NCBI GenBank assembly: GCA_029263395.1
Contig: JAJCXO010000156.1
Location: 107,529 to 171,528, forward strand
Length of the DNA stretch: 64,000 nt
Direction: 5' to 3'
Source: Acidobacteriota bacterium
Lineage (GTDB): Bacteria > Acidobacteriota > Thermoanaerobaculia > Multivoradales > J023
The notes under the pieces were generated by a model. The model did no database searches, was not told the origin of the DNA, and worked only from the letters and a program-made list of their open reading frames with translations. The position numbers and the translations under genes were made by a program. Shown here piece by piece: positions 51,149 through 60,489 of this stretch. Positions within the stretch are counted from its first letter, which is position 1; each line of letters starts with the position of its first letter.

Positions 51149-52706
51149 GCTGGGTCCTTACAAAGCCACTTACGAGTTTGATGTCAGAGGTAGTTTGACC
51201 CCATCGCTTCTTATCCGTGCTGATGCCGATCACACTGCAGGGGCTGGACACCTGCTGCGATGCCTAGCCTTGGCACAAGCATGGCGTGATCGAGGTAACC
51301 GAGTCTCTTTCATCACCTCGACCGACGACCCTTTTCTGCTCGACCGATTGAACCAAGAAGAAAACGTAGCTGTTTGTTCACTCACAGTTAACCCAGGCAG
51401 CATCGAAGATGCCCGTTCTACGAGTCAAATAGCATCACAGCAGCAGGCTTCTTGGATTGTGGTTGATGGTTATCGATTCGGCGCAGAGTTTCAGTCTGCC
51501 CTCGTCGACAACGGACATAAAGTCTTGTGGATCGACGACTATGGGCACGCGGAGGCCTATTGTGCCCAGGTCGTCCTCAACCAAAATTTGCATGCTAACG
51601 AGTCCCTCTACCCTCGCCGAGATCCGCAGACTCGGCTCTTGCTAGGGCATCGATTCATCCTCTTACGTCGCGAGTTCCTCCGTTGGTCTGAAAAAAAATC
51701 AGAAACACGGGACACCGGCTCGGGCCGAGACACCCAGAACATTTTGGTTATAGCTGGTGGTTTCGACTCGAGTAGTCTGGTCGGCAGGATTCTTCAGACC
51801 CTCAGAGGACTGAAGCAGAGAGCTCTCGAGATCCATTGCGTTGCCGATAGTTTTGATGAGGCTTCGCGATCCCTGGCTGTGGAAGACTCCAGAATCTGCT
51901 TGCATACCAGGCAACATGATCTTTCTGATCTGATGGCAGCCTCGCATCTGGCAATCTCTGCCGCTGGCAGCACAGCATGGGAACTCGCGTTCATGGGCGT
52001 ACCAACATTGTTGGTAAGCGTAGCCGAAAACCAGCGCCCAATAGCCGCCGAACTTGACCGACGAGGCGCAGCTATCGACTTGGGCTGGCATAGCGATCTA
52101 GACGCCACGTTTTTCACCCAGCAGTTGCAGAGCCTGCTCATCGATCAAGAAACCCGCTCCACCATGGCAAGCAGCGCTAGAGGCGTAGTGGACGGTGCCG
52201 GCGTCGATCGGGTCATCGCTCACTTACTGGACGAGCCATTGCGCCTACGCAGCGTCCGTCGCACCGACCGGAGATTGATCTGGGAATGGGCCAACGATCC
52301 TGAGGTCCGCCAGGCTTCTTTGTCCCCAGAACCCATCCCATGGGATGACCATGTGGCCTGGTTCGACCGGCAGCTAGCAAATGATGCCGGCCCTTTTTGG
52401 CTCGCTTTAGACGAAACAGATTCGCCAGTCGGCCACATCCGTTTCGAGTTCTCGGCTTCGACCGAAACCGCGGTCCACATTTCTATCAATCACGGTCAAC
52501 GAGGCCGAGGACACGGTTCGTTCCTTCTCGAGCACGCAACCGAGCGGCTTTTCCGTCAGCACCAGATTGCCTCTGTCCACGCCTATATACGACCCGATAA
52601 CTCGGCCTCACAGGGAGCTTTCCGTCGTGCTGGTTATAACCATGTTGGCAACGCAATAGTCAAGGAACATGCGGTTGAACATTACATCAGAGAACGAACC
52701 ACATGA
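51072..52706 (+). CDS. Fused PseG (nucleotidase) and PseH (acetyltransferase)
   Basis: A 544-residue two-domain enzyme. Residues about 45-385 match PseG, a GT-B-fold hydrolase that removes UDP from the 2,4-diacetamido sugar: LLIRADADHTAGAGHLLRCL, WIVVDGYRFGAEFQ, VLWIDDYGHAEAYCAQVVLN and SAAGSTAWELAFMGVPTLLV. Residues about 388-540 are a GNAT acetyltransferase like PseH: LRSVRRTDRRLIWEWANDPE, SINHGQRGRGHGSFLLEHAT and HAYIRPDNSASQGAFRRAGY. Acetylation at C4 and the following hydrolysis are consecutive pathway steps, so the fusion joins neighbours. The start is uncertain: ATG 51072 lies 77 bp inside pseC and adds a weakly conserved leader. It overlaps pseI by four bases. Confidence 0.85.
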   Translation: MSMTSLESSPKLSQRSQVAEKILRSELGPYKATYEFDVRGSLTPSLLIRADADHTAGAGHLLRCLALAQAWRDRGNRVSFITSTDDPFLLDRLNQEENVAVCSLTVNPGSIEDARSTSQIASQQQASWIVVDGYRFGAEFQSALVDNGHKVLWIDDYGHAEAYCAQVVLNQNLHANESLYPRRDPQTRLLLGHRFILLRREFLRWSEKKSETRDTGSGRDTQNILVIAGGFDSSSLVGRILQTLRGLKQRALEIHCVADSFDEASRSLAVEDSRICLHTRQHDLSDLMAASHLAISAAGSTAWELAFMGVPTLLVSVAENQRPIAAELDRRGAAIDLGWHSDLDATFFTQQLQSLLIDQETRSTMASSARGVVDGAGVDRVIAHLLDEPLRLRSVRRTDRRLIWEWANDPEVRQASLSPEPIPWDDHVAWFDRQLANDAGPFWLALDETDSPVGHIRFEFSASTETAVHISINHGQRGRGHGSFLLEHATERLFRQHQIASVHAYIRPDNSASQGAFRRAGYNHVGNAIVKEHAVEHYIRERTT

Positions 52707-53782
52707 CCGCGACTATTGACATAGGAGGTCGCCTCGTCGGGCCCGGAGAACCAGTCTACATTGTGGCTGAAATGTCGGCTAATCACAATCAAAGCTTCGA
52801 TCAAGCGGTGGAGCTGATACGCGCGGCAAAAGACGCTGGTGCCGACGCTGTCAAACTCCAAACCTACACCGCTGAAACGTTGACCCTCGACTCGGATCGC
52901 GAGTTCTTCCGGGTCGATGGTGGGACTCTATGGGACGGCCGCACACTCTTCGATCTTTATGGCGAAGCATTCACTCCATGGGCTTGGCAACCGAAACTGA
53001 AAGACATCGCGAGCCAGCTAGGCCTGCAGCTCTTTTCCTCTCCTTTCGATCCAACGGCGGTCGACTTCCTCGAAACGATGAACGTACCAGCGCACAAGAT
53101 TGCGTCATTCGAGCTCGTCGATCTACCCCTGATCCGTAAAGTGGCTGCAACCGGCAAGCCGATCATCATGTCCACAGGGATGGCCACTCTCGGCGAAATC
53201 GAAGAGGCGGTTGATGCCGTCTACGAAGTTGCAGGGCGGGGCAATCTGGCCCTCCTCAAGTGCACCAGCGCATACCCAGCACCTCCAGAAGAAATGAACC
53301 TTCGGTGCATTCATCATCTGAGCGAAACTTTTGACGTACCGGTTGGGCTCTCAGACCACACCCTAGGAATTGCAGTACCGATAGCTGCCGTTGCACTAGG
53401 TGCAACAATCATCGAAAAACACTTTACGCTGTCACGCTCGGTCCCCGGCCCCGACAGTGCGTTCTCCTTGGAGCCGGATGAGCTCCGAGGAATGATCGAC
53501 GCAGTACGCATCGCCGAAAAGTCAATAGGCAGAGTGCAGTACGACATAGGGCAAAGAGAACAATCAAGTCGATCGTTTCGACGTTCTCTATTCGTTGTCG
53601 AATCTGTTCGAGCCGGCCAACAGTTCACAGCAGTTAACGTACGATCTATCCGTCCTGGCGACGGCCTACCTCCGAAGTACCAATCGGATGTGTTGAAGCA
53701 CTACGCAGCGAAAGATATCCCTCGCGGAACTCCCCTCGCCTGGCACCATCTCAAATCTGGACCAGAAGGCGAGTCGGCTTAA
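52703..53782 (+). CDS. pseI: Pseudaminic acid synthase
   Basis: NeuB-family enzyme condensing the 2,4-diacetamido hexose with phosphoenolpyruvate to give pseudaminic acid. A TIM-barrel domain carries YIVAEMSANHNQSFDQAVEL, AGADAVKLQTYTAETLTLDS and HKIASFELVDLPLIRKVA. GLSDHTLGIAVPIAAVALGA and IEKHFTLSRSVPGPDSAFSL are typical of PseI rather than NeuB. The C-terminal SAF domain is RRSLFVVESVRAGQQFTAVN. At 359 residues the length is as expected. The ATGA overlap with the pseG-pseH fusion indicates translational coupling. pseF, which would activate the product with CMP, is not in the window. Confidence 0.93.
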   Translation: MTATIDIGGRLVGPGEPVYIVAEMSANHNQSFDQAVELIRAAKDAGADAVKLQTYTAETLTLDSDREFFRVDGGTLWDGRTLFDLYGEAFTPWAWQPKLKDIASQLGLQLFSSPFDPTAVDFLETMNVPAHKIASFELVDLPLIRKVAATGKPIIMSTGMATLGEIEEAVDAVYEVAGRGNLALLKCTSAYPAPPEEMNLRCIHHLSETFDVPVGLSDHTLGIAVPIAAVALGATIIEKHFTLSRSVPGPDSAFSLEPDELRGMIDAVRIAEKSIGRVQYDIGQREQSSRSFRRSLFVVESVRAGQQFTAVNVRSIRPGDGLPPKYQSDVLKHYAAKDIPRGTPLAWHHLKSGPEGESA

Positions 53783-53783
53783 A

Positions 53784-54635
53784 ATGACCGCCGAAGAGCG
53801 CAGCAACGCCACCGAGTTGCCGGTCACCCACATTCGGCCAACATCAGGTTTGGTCTCTCTCAAGCTAGGAGAGTTGTGGGAATATCGCGAGCTGCTGTTT
53901 TTCCTCACTTGGCGCGACATCAAGGTGCGCTACAAACAAACGGCACTCGGAGCAGCATGGGCCATCCTACAGCCCCTCCTCACCATGCTAGTTTTTACGA
54001 TTTTCTTTGGCCGACTAGCAAAGATTCCGTCTGACAATGTGCCTTATCCTCTCTTCGCGTATACAGCACTCCTTCCTTGGCAACTCTTTGCTTACTCTAT
54101 GAGTCAGGCTGGCAATAGCATGGTTGCCAGTCAGCAGCTGATCAAGAAAATCTACTTCCCGAGACTGGTGATCCCGATCTCCGCGGTCCTGGGGGGACTG
54201 GTGGACTTCTGTCTCGCTTTTGTAGTTCTCATTGGCATGATGTTCTACTACCAAGTTGTACCGACACAGGGCATACTGCTCTTACCATTCTTCATTTTAC
54301 TGGCCCTTGCTACCGCTCTGGCGGTCGGGCTTTGGTTGTCGGCCCTCAGCGTCAAATACCGGGATGTTCGTTACACGCTTCCATTCCTGACTCAATTTTG
54401 GCTCTTTATCACTCCGATAGCCTATCCGAGCAGCCTCGTTCCAGAAAAGTGGCGTATTCTCTACGGGCTAAACCCGATGGCTGGCGTTGTGGAAGGGTTT
54501 CGCTGGGCTCTGCTCGGGAAATCAGGCGCTTTCGGGCCAATGATTCTGGCTTCCGCTGTCGCCGTTACTGTTCTACTGATCGGTGGACTTGCCTACTTCA
54601 AGAGCCTGGAGCGGACATTTGCCGATGTTGTCTAG
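53784..54635 (+). CDS. wzm: ABC-2 polysaccharide export permease (Wzm-like)
   Basis: A 283-residue inner-membrane permease with six hydrophobic helices and the ABC-2 opening LLFFLTWRDIKVRYKQTALG, AAWAILQPLLTMLVFTIFFG. LSALSVKYRDVRYTLPFLTQ and the closing YGLNPMAGVVEGFRWALLG are characteristic of O-antigen and capsule exporters. It works with the ATPase encoded 72 bp downstream to move a completed lipid-linked glycan to the periplasm. One base separates it from pseI. Confidence 0.92.
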   Translation: MTAEERSNATELPVTHIRPTSGLVSLKLGELWEYRELLFFLTWRDIKVRYKQTALGAAWAILQPLLTMLVFTIFFGRLAKIPSDNVPYPLFAYTALLPWQLFAYSMSQAGNSMVASQQLIKKIYFPRLVIPISAVLGGLVDFCLAFVVLIGMMFYYQVVPTQGILLLPFFILLALATALAVGLWLSALSVKYRDVRYTLPFLTQFWLFITPIAYPSSLVPEKWRILYGLNPMAGVVEGFRWALLGKSGAFGPMILASAVAVTVLLIGGLAYFKSLERTFADVV

Positions 54636-54707
54636 AGAACAGATGGCACGAGGAGATAGGCTGACAGCATCCGCTCTATCTATCGGCACTAGAGACGGTG
54701 GTGTTCA

Positions 54708-56006
54708 ATGAACCAATCTGCACTAAAAGTTGAAGCGGTTGGTAAACGATTTCAGCTAGGTGCCACAGAGAGTTATACCACCCTGCGTGAAAGCTTGGTT
54801 CGGTTTGGGAAAGCCCCCTGGAAGGCTACCCGAACACGGCGTAACAACGACAACCCTACGATCTGGGCTTTGGAAGACATCTCATTCGACGTCGACCATG
54901 GCGAAGTCTTGGGAATCATCGGGCACAATGGGGCAGGTAAAAGTACTTTGCTCAAGATCTTGTCGCGCATCACCGAACCTACCCGTGGATCTATCGAGAT
55001 CAGGGGCCGGGTTGGTTCTCTGCTAGAAGTTGGCACCGGGTTTCATCCAGAGCTTACTGGGCGGGAGAACATCTTCCTCAACGGAGCCATACTCGGTATG
55101 AAGCGAGTGGAGATTCGTCGTAAATTCGACGAGATTGTCGCATTCGCTGAGATCGAAAGATTCCTGGATACACCTGTAAAGCGTTTCTCGAGCGGCATGT
55201 ACATGCGACTCGCATTTGCGGTAGCAGCACACCTCGACCCCGAGATCTTGCTAGTCGACGAAGTCCTCGCGGTCGGAGACCTTGCTTTTCAAAACAAGTG
55301 TCTGCGGAAAATGAAGGACGTTTCAAGCACTGGGCGTACAGTCATTCTCGTCAGTCACAATATGGGTGCCATCCACCGACTTTGCCCCCGTTGCCTATTG
55401 CTCGATCACGGTCGTTTGGCCATGGATGGTCCAACCGAAGATGTCGTACGAGCCTACATCGCTCACGGTATCGACGAGGTCGGGATCGTCACTCAACCTC
55501 CTGCCCCCCGGAAACCGATTCATCTCAGGCGGGCGTATACAGCGACTCGCGAAGACAACCATCAACGAGACTTTCGATTCGATGAAGGGCTCAGCATCGT
55601 CGTCGAGTTCGAAGTCAATCGCGAAATTGCTGACTGCGCGGTTTGGGTAGGACTTCGCACGGTCGAGCAAGTTTGGGTCTTGGGATCCACTGACTCCGAT
55701 TCTGATGAATCCCGTCTCGGAACTCGCAATCCTGGTTACTACCGCACGCAACTCGATCTGCCGGCTAGCTGGCTAAATGCCGGCATGTACGAAGTCGTGG
55801 TCGGCATCAACCGACAATCACCCGCCAAGAGTTTCGATCGAGTGGAGGTCGGTACCTTCAACATTCTCGACGTGGACACCCCATCGAGACTCCGGACAGG
55901 ACAGTCTCGACCAGGCGTCCTGCAACCATTTCTGGACTGGCAACAGCATCAGCTTGCCGCAGATGAGCCTGCTCTTTTAGAAGATCCTGGGGAGCATCAC
56001 GACTAG
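54708..56006 (+). CDS. wzt: ABC polysaccharide export ATPase with glycan-binding C-terminus (Wzt-like)
   Basis: A 432-residue ATPase. Walker A GHNGAGKST (residues 72-80), a signature region FSSGMYMRLAFAVAAHL (160-176), Walker B ILLVDEVLAVGD and the H-loop in SHNMGAI. The TGFHPELTGRENIFLNGAIL block is typical of capsule and O-antigen exporters. After about residue 265 comes an extra beta-rich domain (IVVEFEVNREIADCAVWVGL, AGMYEVVVGIN) like the Wzt C-terminal domain that recognises a chain-terminating sugar. Glycan length in such systems is set by a cap added at the non-reducing end, so this genome may use capping too. Confidence 0.9.
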   Translation: MNQSALKVEAVGKRFQLGATESYTTLRESLVRFGKAPWKATRTRRNNDNPTIWALEDISFDVDHGEVLGIIGHNGAGKSTLLKILSRITEPTRGSIEIRGRVGSLLEVGTGFHPELTGRENIFLNGAILGMKRVEIRRKFDEIVAFAEIERFLDTPVKRFSSGMYMRLAFAVAAHLDPEILLVDEVLAVGDLAFQNKCLRKMKDVSSTGRTVILVSHNMGAIHRLCPRCLLLDHGRLAMDGPTEDVVRAYIAHGIDEVGIVTQPPAPRKPIHLRRAYTATREDNHQRDFRFDEGLSIVVEFEVNREIADCAVWVGLRTVEQVWVLGSTDSDSDESRLGTRNPGYYRTQLDLPASWLNAGMYEVVVGINRQSPAKSFDRVEVGTFNILDVDTPSRLRTGQSRPGVLQPFLDWQQHQLAADEPALLEDPGEHHD

Positions 56007-56022
56007 GCTCATTTCCTGGCTA

Positions 56023-56610
56023 TTGAGCCACGTCGTCTGGATCGCAGGAGGAGTCCTGATCGTCGTCGCCAGGAATCCACGAGCACGTCAACGCCTGGGA
56101 CAGGTCCAAGCACTGGCCCGCGTCGCCGCCCACGAAAACTACGTCGAAGACATTCGAACACGATACCACCTTCATCACACGGCACGTTTTGCTTCGGGTA
56201 CCGAACTATTCGGGAGCGGGAAGATCCAGATCGACGAAGGCACCTATCTTGGCCGCCATTGTTATGTCTGTGCCCAACCTGCCGCTGCCAAGGTCGAAAT
56301 CGGTCGCGGTTGCGCAATCAGCCATAGTGTTCATATCCGCACAGCTTCTTATAGAACCCATGGCGATTTCGCCCAAGCAATCAACTCGGACCTCGACTGG
56401 GCCAACATTCGAATTGGCAACTCAGTGTGGATAGGAGCCCACGTGTTCATTACCGGAGGCGTAACTATCGGCGACAACAGCATCATCGGCGCCAATAGCG
56501 TAGTGACCAGAGATGTCCCTCCCAATTCCATCGTCGGAGGTGTCCCAGCCCATCTCATACGCCTCAAAGACCCTTCTGGACCGCCCTCCTCTCTACACTT
56601 ATCGGGATGA
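56023..56610 (+). CDS. Left-handed beta-helix acyltransferase
   Basis: A 195-residue hexapeptide-repeat acyltransferase of the maltose/galactoside/WcaF O-acetyltransferase group. The repeats run through ELFGSGKIQIDEGTYLGRHC, VEIGRGCAISHSVHI, the catalytic-type WIGAHVFITGGVTIGDNSII and VVTRDVPPNSIVGGVPAHL. A short hydrophobic N-terminus (WIAGGVLIVVARN) may associate it with the membrane. The start is probably the TTG at 56023; no ATG is available. It probably O-acetylates a sugar of the exported glycan. It lies 16 bp after wzt. Confidence 0.8.
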   Translation: MSHVVWIAGGVLIVVARNPRARQRLGQVQALARVAAHENYVEDIRTRYHLHHTARFASGTELFGSGKIQIDEGTYLGRHCYVCAQPAAAKVEIGRGCAISHSVHIRTASYRTHGDFAQAINSDLDWANIRIGNSVWIGAHVFITGGVTIGDNSIIGANSVVTRDVPPNSIVGGVPAHLIRLKDPSGPPSSLHLSG

Positions 56611-56617
56611 CGAACTC

Positions 56618-58387
56618 TTGACGCGGAGTACTCTTGTCGTGGGTCTCGAGGCTGACAGGCCTGCTCTCGCCTCACGCTTACAGGCCACGGACTTGGCAAT
56701 AGCGTTGACCAGCGAGTGCGAGCTCGAGCTGACAGCCCTGTCGTTAAGGCATGTTTCACCTACAGAGCTACTTTCGACATCTCTTATTCGCACCATCGCT
56801 CAACGGAGCTTGAGAGCACGCGACCACTTTATGGCCGAGATCTGCAGCGGGGAAAACTTCGACGGAATCGACTGGCCATCACTATTTCTTGAAGACAACT
56901 ACCTTCTTTTCTTCAGAGATGTACTCTTTGCCCAGAGCCTCGGGCAACGGCTGCGCGAGGAAGGTATTGAAGATGTCTCCTGGGAGACCACGGGAAACGC
57001 ATCAGCTCTCGCCAACGGCGACATCTTCAGGCAATCCCTTGCTAGCGTTGACGGTCTGCGTGTCTCCTTCGCCAACAACTCGCCGACAAGCTTTGCTTGG
57101 CAAAATATTGTTGATCCGCTGAAGAGGATGAGCCGAAGAATCCGCAACCGCACCCTCGACACCCCTGTAGCAAGTCGAGTTATTGCAGTCTTTTCTACTA
57201 GGCAATGGGAGCGGTTCAGGAGTTCCCTCATCGACCTCCAAACGACCTTTGGAGACGATTTCCAGCTCTGGTATTTGGGCTCTGCCGGGAAAGACCTGAT
57301 CACTTGGTCCAGGGATCATCGTATTCGACTCCGCAACGTCCCGCATCCGACGACAGTCGACCCTGATATTACTCAGTTTTTCAAGCTGCACCAGGATCGC
57401 TGGGCCGATCAGGGTCGCTACAAACTTGCAGACGAGCTCGAATGCCCGGCTCTCGCCAGCAAAGAGCTCCTAGCTTCGACTGATCTTTTTCTTGGCTACA
57501 CGCTTCCACGAACCGCTCAATGGGGACGGGACCTCAAAAGATTGTTCGAACAGTCCGGCCCTGAGCTGATCGTCGGTTCAGCTGCCTTCACCTATCAGAC
57601 AACCCTTCCATACCACGTTGCAAACAACCTTGGGTTGATTTCGGTAGCACTCTCTCACACCTACGTATCGGGTGATCACAGCCCTGTACCCAGCTCCTAC
57701 TTGGCTTGCCGCAACCGGTTCGAACGGCAAGGTTTTCGTCGATCCTTCCCCGTCGACGAAAGGATTCGCTACTGCCACAACTCATCGGACAGCCTGTCCT
57801 ATCAGGCAGACCCTTCACTGCACATCAACTCCGGGAAACGACCCCTCGTAGCAATGTTGACAGCCTCCTCCACGATCGGCAAGTTTCTCACACCAATCAT
57901 GGACATTGCCGAGTACAGTCGGACCCTCCGCGCTCTTGCGAGTCCCCCGCCTGAGCTCTCAGGTCTCGACTTCGCTTTCAAGTCTCACCCACGTTTCGAT
58001 ATCTCCAGACCGCTGGCAGACGCTCTAGAACAACCCAACGTCCGAGTAGTACCGCCAACTGCCTCCGTTACCTCACTACTCGAAGATGCTTGGTTAGTCG
58101 TCGTCTTCAACCACTATGGCGGCGTCGTAGTCGATGCTATCGCTTCAGGCAAGCCGATTATTTTTGTCGACTCAGCTGGATACTTCTTTCCGAGAGTCGA
58201 AACTCTCGGCTACGAAGCTGGCGAAGTTGTCCACACCGTCGACGAGTTCTGGCCTCTCGTGCTGCACCTTGCGAAAAATCGTGATCGCTATGACCTGCTG
58301 GCCAGCCAATGCCATCGCTTTGCCTCCAGCTACCTCAAACCATCTGCTGAGAGTTTGGGACATTCGTTGGCCCAGCTACTGACTTAG
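56618..58387 (+). CDS. Unassigned GT-B-like glycan enzyme A
   Basis: A protein of about 589 residues that I cannot place in a named family. The C-terminal half looks like a GT-B fold of the capsule or CDP-glycerol transferase kind: LGLISVALSHTYVSGDHSPV, LDFAFKSHPRF, then TASVTSLLEDAWLVVVFNHY and GGVVVDAIASGKPIIFVDSA, where a donor nucleotide would bind. The N-terminal 200 residues have no recognised domain (TLVVGLEADRPALASRL). I place the start at TTG 56618, seven bases after the previous stop and with GGGATGA upstream. An ATG at 56513 would overlap the acyltransferase gene by 98 bp. It could be the transferase for the nonulosonic acid, by location only. Confidence 0.68.
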   Translation: MTRSTLVVGLEADRPALASRLQATDLAIALTSECELELTALSLRHVSPTELLSTSLIRTIAQRSLRARDHFMAEICSGENFDGIDWPSLFLEDNYLLFFRDVLFAQSLGQRLREEGIEDVSWETTGNASALANGDIFRQSLASVDGLRVSFANNSPTSFAWQNIVDPLKRMSRRIRNRTLDTPVASRVIAVFSTRQWERFRSSLIDLQTTFGDDFQLWYLGSAGKDLITWSRDHRIRLRNVPHPTTVDPDITQFFKLHQDRWADQGRYKLADELECPALASKELLASTDLFLGYTLPRTAQWGRDLKRLFEQSGPELIVGSAAFTYQTTLPYHVANNLGLISVALSHTYVSGDHSPVPSSYLACRNRFERQGFRRSFPVDERIRYCHNSSDSLSYQADPSLHINSGKRPLVAMLTASSTIGKFLTPIMDIAEYSRTLRALASPPPELSGLDFAFKSHPRFDISRPLADALEQPNVRVVPPTASVTSLLEDAWLVVVFNHYGGVVVDAIASGKPIIFVDSAGYFFPRVETLGYEAGEVVHTVDEFWPLVLHLAKNRDRYDLLASQCHRFASSYLKPSAESLGHSLAQLLT

Positions 58388-58397
58388 GAGCGAAGGC

Positions 58398-59504
58398 TTG
58401 CCTGATCGTCCGATTCGAGTTCTATTCAATACTTGGGCCAATCGAGATAACACTAATTCTCAAAGTCTCACGGCCAGGGAGATCGCCAGCCGCCTGAACA
58501 AACGCTACTTCATCAGCAGCCTGTTTATCGGTTGGAATCAGGAACCCGACCCCAAACTTTCGGCAGATGCGTCTGTCCGCCTGTTGAGGCTACCTCCTCG
58601 GTTGGGGACGCTCTACATCACCTATGAACTATTGTGGGGCGGCCACGATATTGTGGCCTATCCCGCATTGAACTCCCGTTCCAGCCGGCTATTTAGAGCA
58701 TGTCGGCGGCTCGGCAAGGCCCGTAAGGTTGTCGATAGCGTCGAAACCTCATTGGACCAGATCGCAGCTTGTGGAGAAACGGCAGAAGCCGCCATTTTCT
58801 CGAGCTTACAACAAGCTGATGTACGAACTGCTATCACCCCGGCTATCTCTAGGGATTTGAAAGCACGGCTGCACCTCGAGAGCTTGGTTGTGCCACTAGG
58901 TGTTGATCTCTCGCTGTTCCAGCCGGTAGACCGGACTGATCGAAAAAGACCGTGGAAAGTCTTGTATGTCGCGTCCATTCAGCCTCGCAAACAAACTCAC
59001 CTCATCTTGGATTTTGCAAGAACGCTACCTAGCGAGCAGGTCGAGTTTCACTGTATCGGTCCGTGCCTAGGGAATGAAGCCTACCTCCATGACCTCCTAT
59101 CCCAGAAAGAACGCGACAAGCTGGACCACGTCATATTTCACGGCTCGCTGAGCCAACCAGAGATCTACGAACATATGAAGAGCGCTGATCTCTACGTTCT
59201 GCCGTCAAGACTCGAAGGATTCGGTAAAACGACATTAGAGGCGGCCGCGTCCGGGCTCCCGTCCATCGTCTTCTCAGACTACGAGACAACCGCTGTCCTC
59301 GACAAAGTGACGGGATTCCAAGTGAAGACGAACGACGAGATGTTGGCCGCTATTCATCTACTGCTAGACGATCCTGTGTTACGTCAAAGACTTGGCCAGG
59401 CCGCTAGTGAACATGCTCAAAATTTTTCGTGGGGCCCCATTGCAATGCAGTGGGAAAAGATATTCACAGAGATAATGCAGGCTGGAAAAACTAGCCGACT
59501 ATGA
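58398..59504 (+). CDS. Family 4 glycosyltransferase
   Basis: A 368-residue GT-B retaining glycosyltransferase. The acceptor-side half begins RVLFNTWANRDNTNSQ. The donor-side half carries VLYVASIQPRKQTHLILDFA, HGSLSQPEIYEHMKSADLYV and LPSRLEGFGKTTLEAAASG, with the EX7E motif in EGFGKTTLE. There is no signal or membrane segment, so it acts in the cytoplasm on a lipid-linked glycan. The TTG start has AGGAG seven bases upstream. Sugar specificity cannot be read from sequence. Confidence 0.85.
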   Translation: MPDRPIRVLFNTWANRDNTNSQSLTAREIASRLNKRYFISSLFIGWNQEPDPKLSADASVRLLRLPPRLGTLYITYELLWGGHDIVAYPALNSRSSRLFRACRRLGKARKVVDSVETSLDQIAACGETAEAAIFSSLQQADVRTAITPAISRDLKARLHLESLVVPLGVDLSLFQPVDRTDRKRPWKVLYVASIQPRKQTHLILDFARTLPSEQVEFHCIGPCLGNEAYLHDLLSQKERDKLDHVIFHGSLSQPEIYEHMKSADLYVLPSRLEGFGKTTLEAAASGLPSIVFSDYETTAVLDKVTGFQVKTNDEMLAAIHLLLDDPVLRQRLGQAASEHAQNFSWGPIAMQWEKIFTEIMQAGKTSRL

Positions 59505-59565
59505 TTAGTCAACCATTGATCTTGAAAGAGCAGATCCCTAGCCACCCAACCGGCAGTGACTCGCG

Positions 59566-60489
59566 ATGACCGCTTCTATCGCCGTCGTCATTACCAACTT
59601 CAATCGCTGCGACGACCTGCGTCAAGCTCTGCTCTCAATCCGCCGCCAGGACTATCCAGCAGCAGAAATACTGGTCGTCGACAACGCTTCACAAGATTCT
59701 TCTCGGGAAATGGTAACCGATGAATTTCCTGAAGTTGTGCTTATTCAGAGCGACGAGAACCTTGGAATGTCAGGATATTCGCTTGGCTTCACTAGAGCAA
59801 GTAGTGAGCTGCTTTTCCAGATGGACAACGATTCGCTCATACCAGACACGACTGTCTTGGGCGAAGTCGCCCGACGATTCGAGTATGGCCCAGAGAATCT
59901 TGCGGTAGTGGCTTGTCGAGTTGAAGAATGGCGGCCAGAAATCGACGACGTTGAGGAGTTTCGAGCTAGGGAACAACGCCGGGGCCCCATCAACACTGGA
60001 GGTTTCCATAGCGGTGGCGTCGGATTCAGGAAAGCCCTACTAGACGAGGTTGGCTACTACCACCGCGAAATTTTCTTGTACGGTTCCGAGCTATTCCTGC
60101 AAATGAAACTGCTAGCTAAGGGTTTCACAATCGCCTACTTCCCTGAGATCTTGATGCTACACAAGTCATCCGGCGTCGCTCGCTCTCCGGTCGGCCTTTA
60201 TTATGAGCTGCGTAACCGATACTGGTTCATGCGCAGGTTTGCTTCGACGAGCCAACGCTGGCGATTCTTGCCTTCAATGCTGGTTTATGACGCAGCCTAC
60301 ACGTTGGCCAATCGTAAGCCGAATGCATTCTTCAATGCCGTTTCTGATGGATTCGGTTCGATGCCGTCCGACCTCAGGCAGCCTCTCAACTCTTCCTTGC
60401 CAAACTTTCAAGCCAAGGTCGAGGAGGTAGGAAGCAGATTTGGCCTCGGCGCGCTACTGCGGTCTATCAGCCACCTAAGACATACATGA
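59566..60489 (+). CDS. Family 2 glycosyltransferase
   Basis: A 307-residue GT-A inverting glycosyltransferase. The N-terminal nucleotide-binding region AVVITNFNRCDDLRQALLSI, AEILVVDNASQDSSREMV and DENLGMSGYSLGF is typical, and the DXD-type motif is QMDNDSL. TGGFHSGGVGFRKALLDEVG and YGSELFLQMKLLAKGF match rhamnosyl- and related transferases of polysaccharide loci. It overlaps the next gene by four bases, showing coupling. Substrate unknown. Confidence 0.87.
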   Translation: MTASIAVVITNFNRCDDLRQALLSIRRQDYPAAEILVVDNASQDSSREMVTDEFPEVVLIQSDENLGMSGYSLGFTRASSELLFQMDNDSLIPDTTVLGEVARRFEYGPENLAVVACRVEEWRPEIDDVEEFRAREQRRGPINTGGFHSGGVGFRKALLDEVGYYHREIFLYGSELFLQMKLLAKGFTIAYFPEILMLHKSSGVARSPVGLYYELRNRYWFMRRFASTSQRWRFLPSMLVYDAAYTLANRKPNAFFNAVSDGFGSMPSDLRQPLNSSLPNFQAKVEEVGSRFGLGALLRSISHLRHT

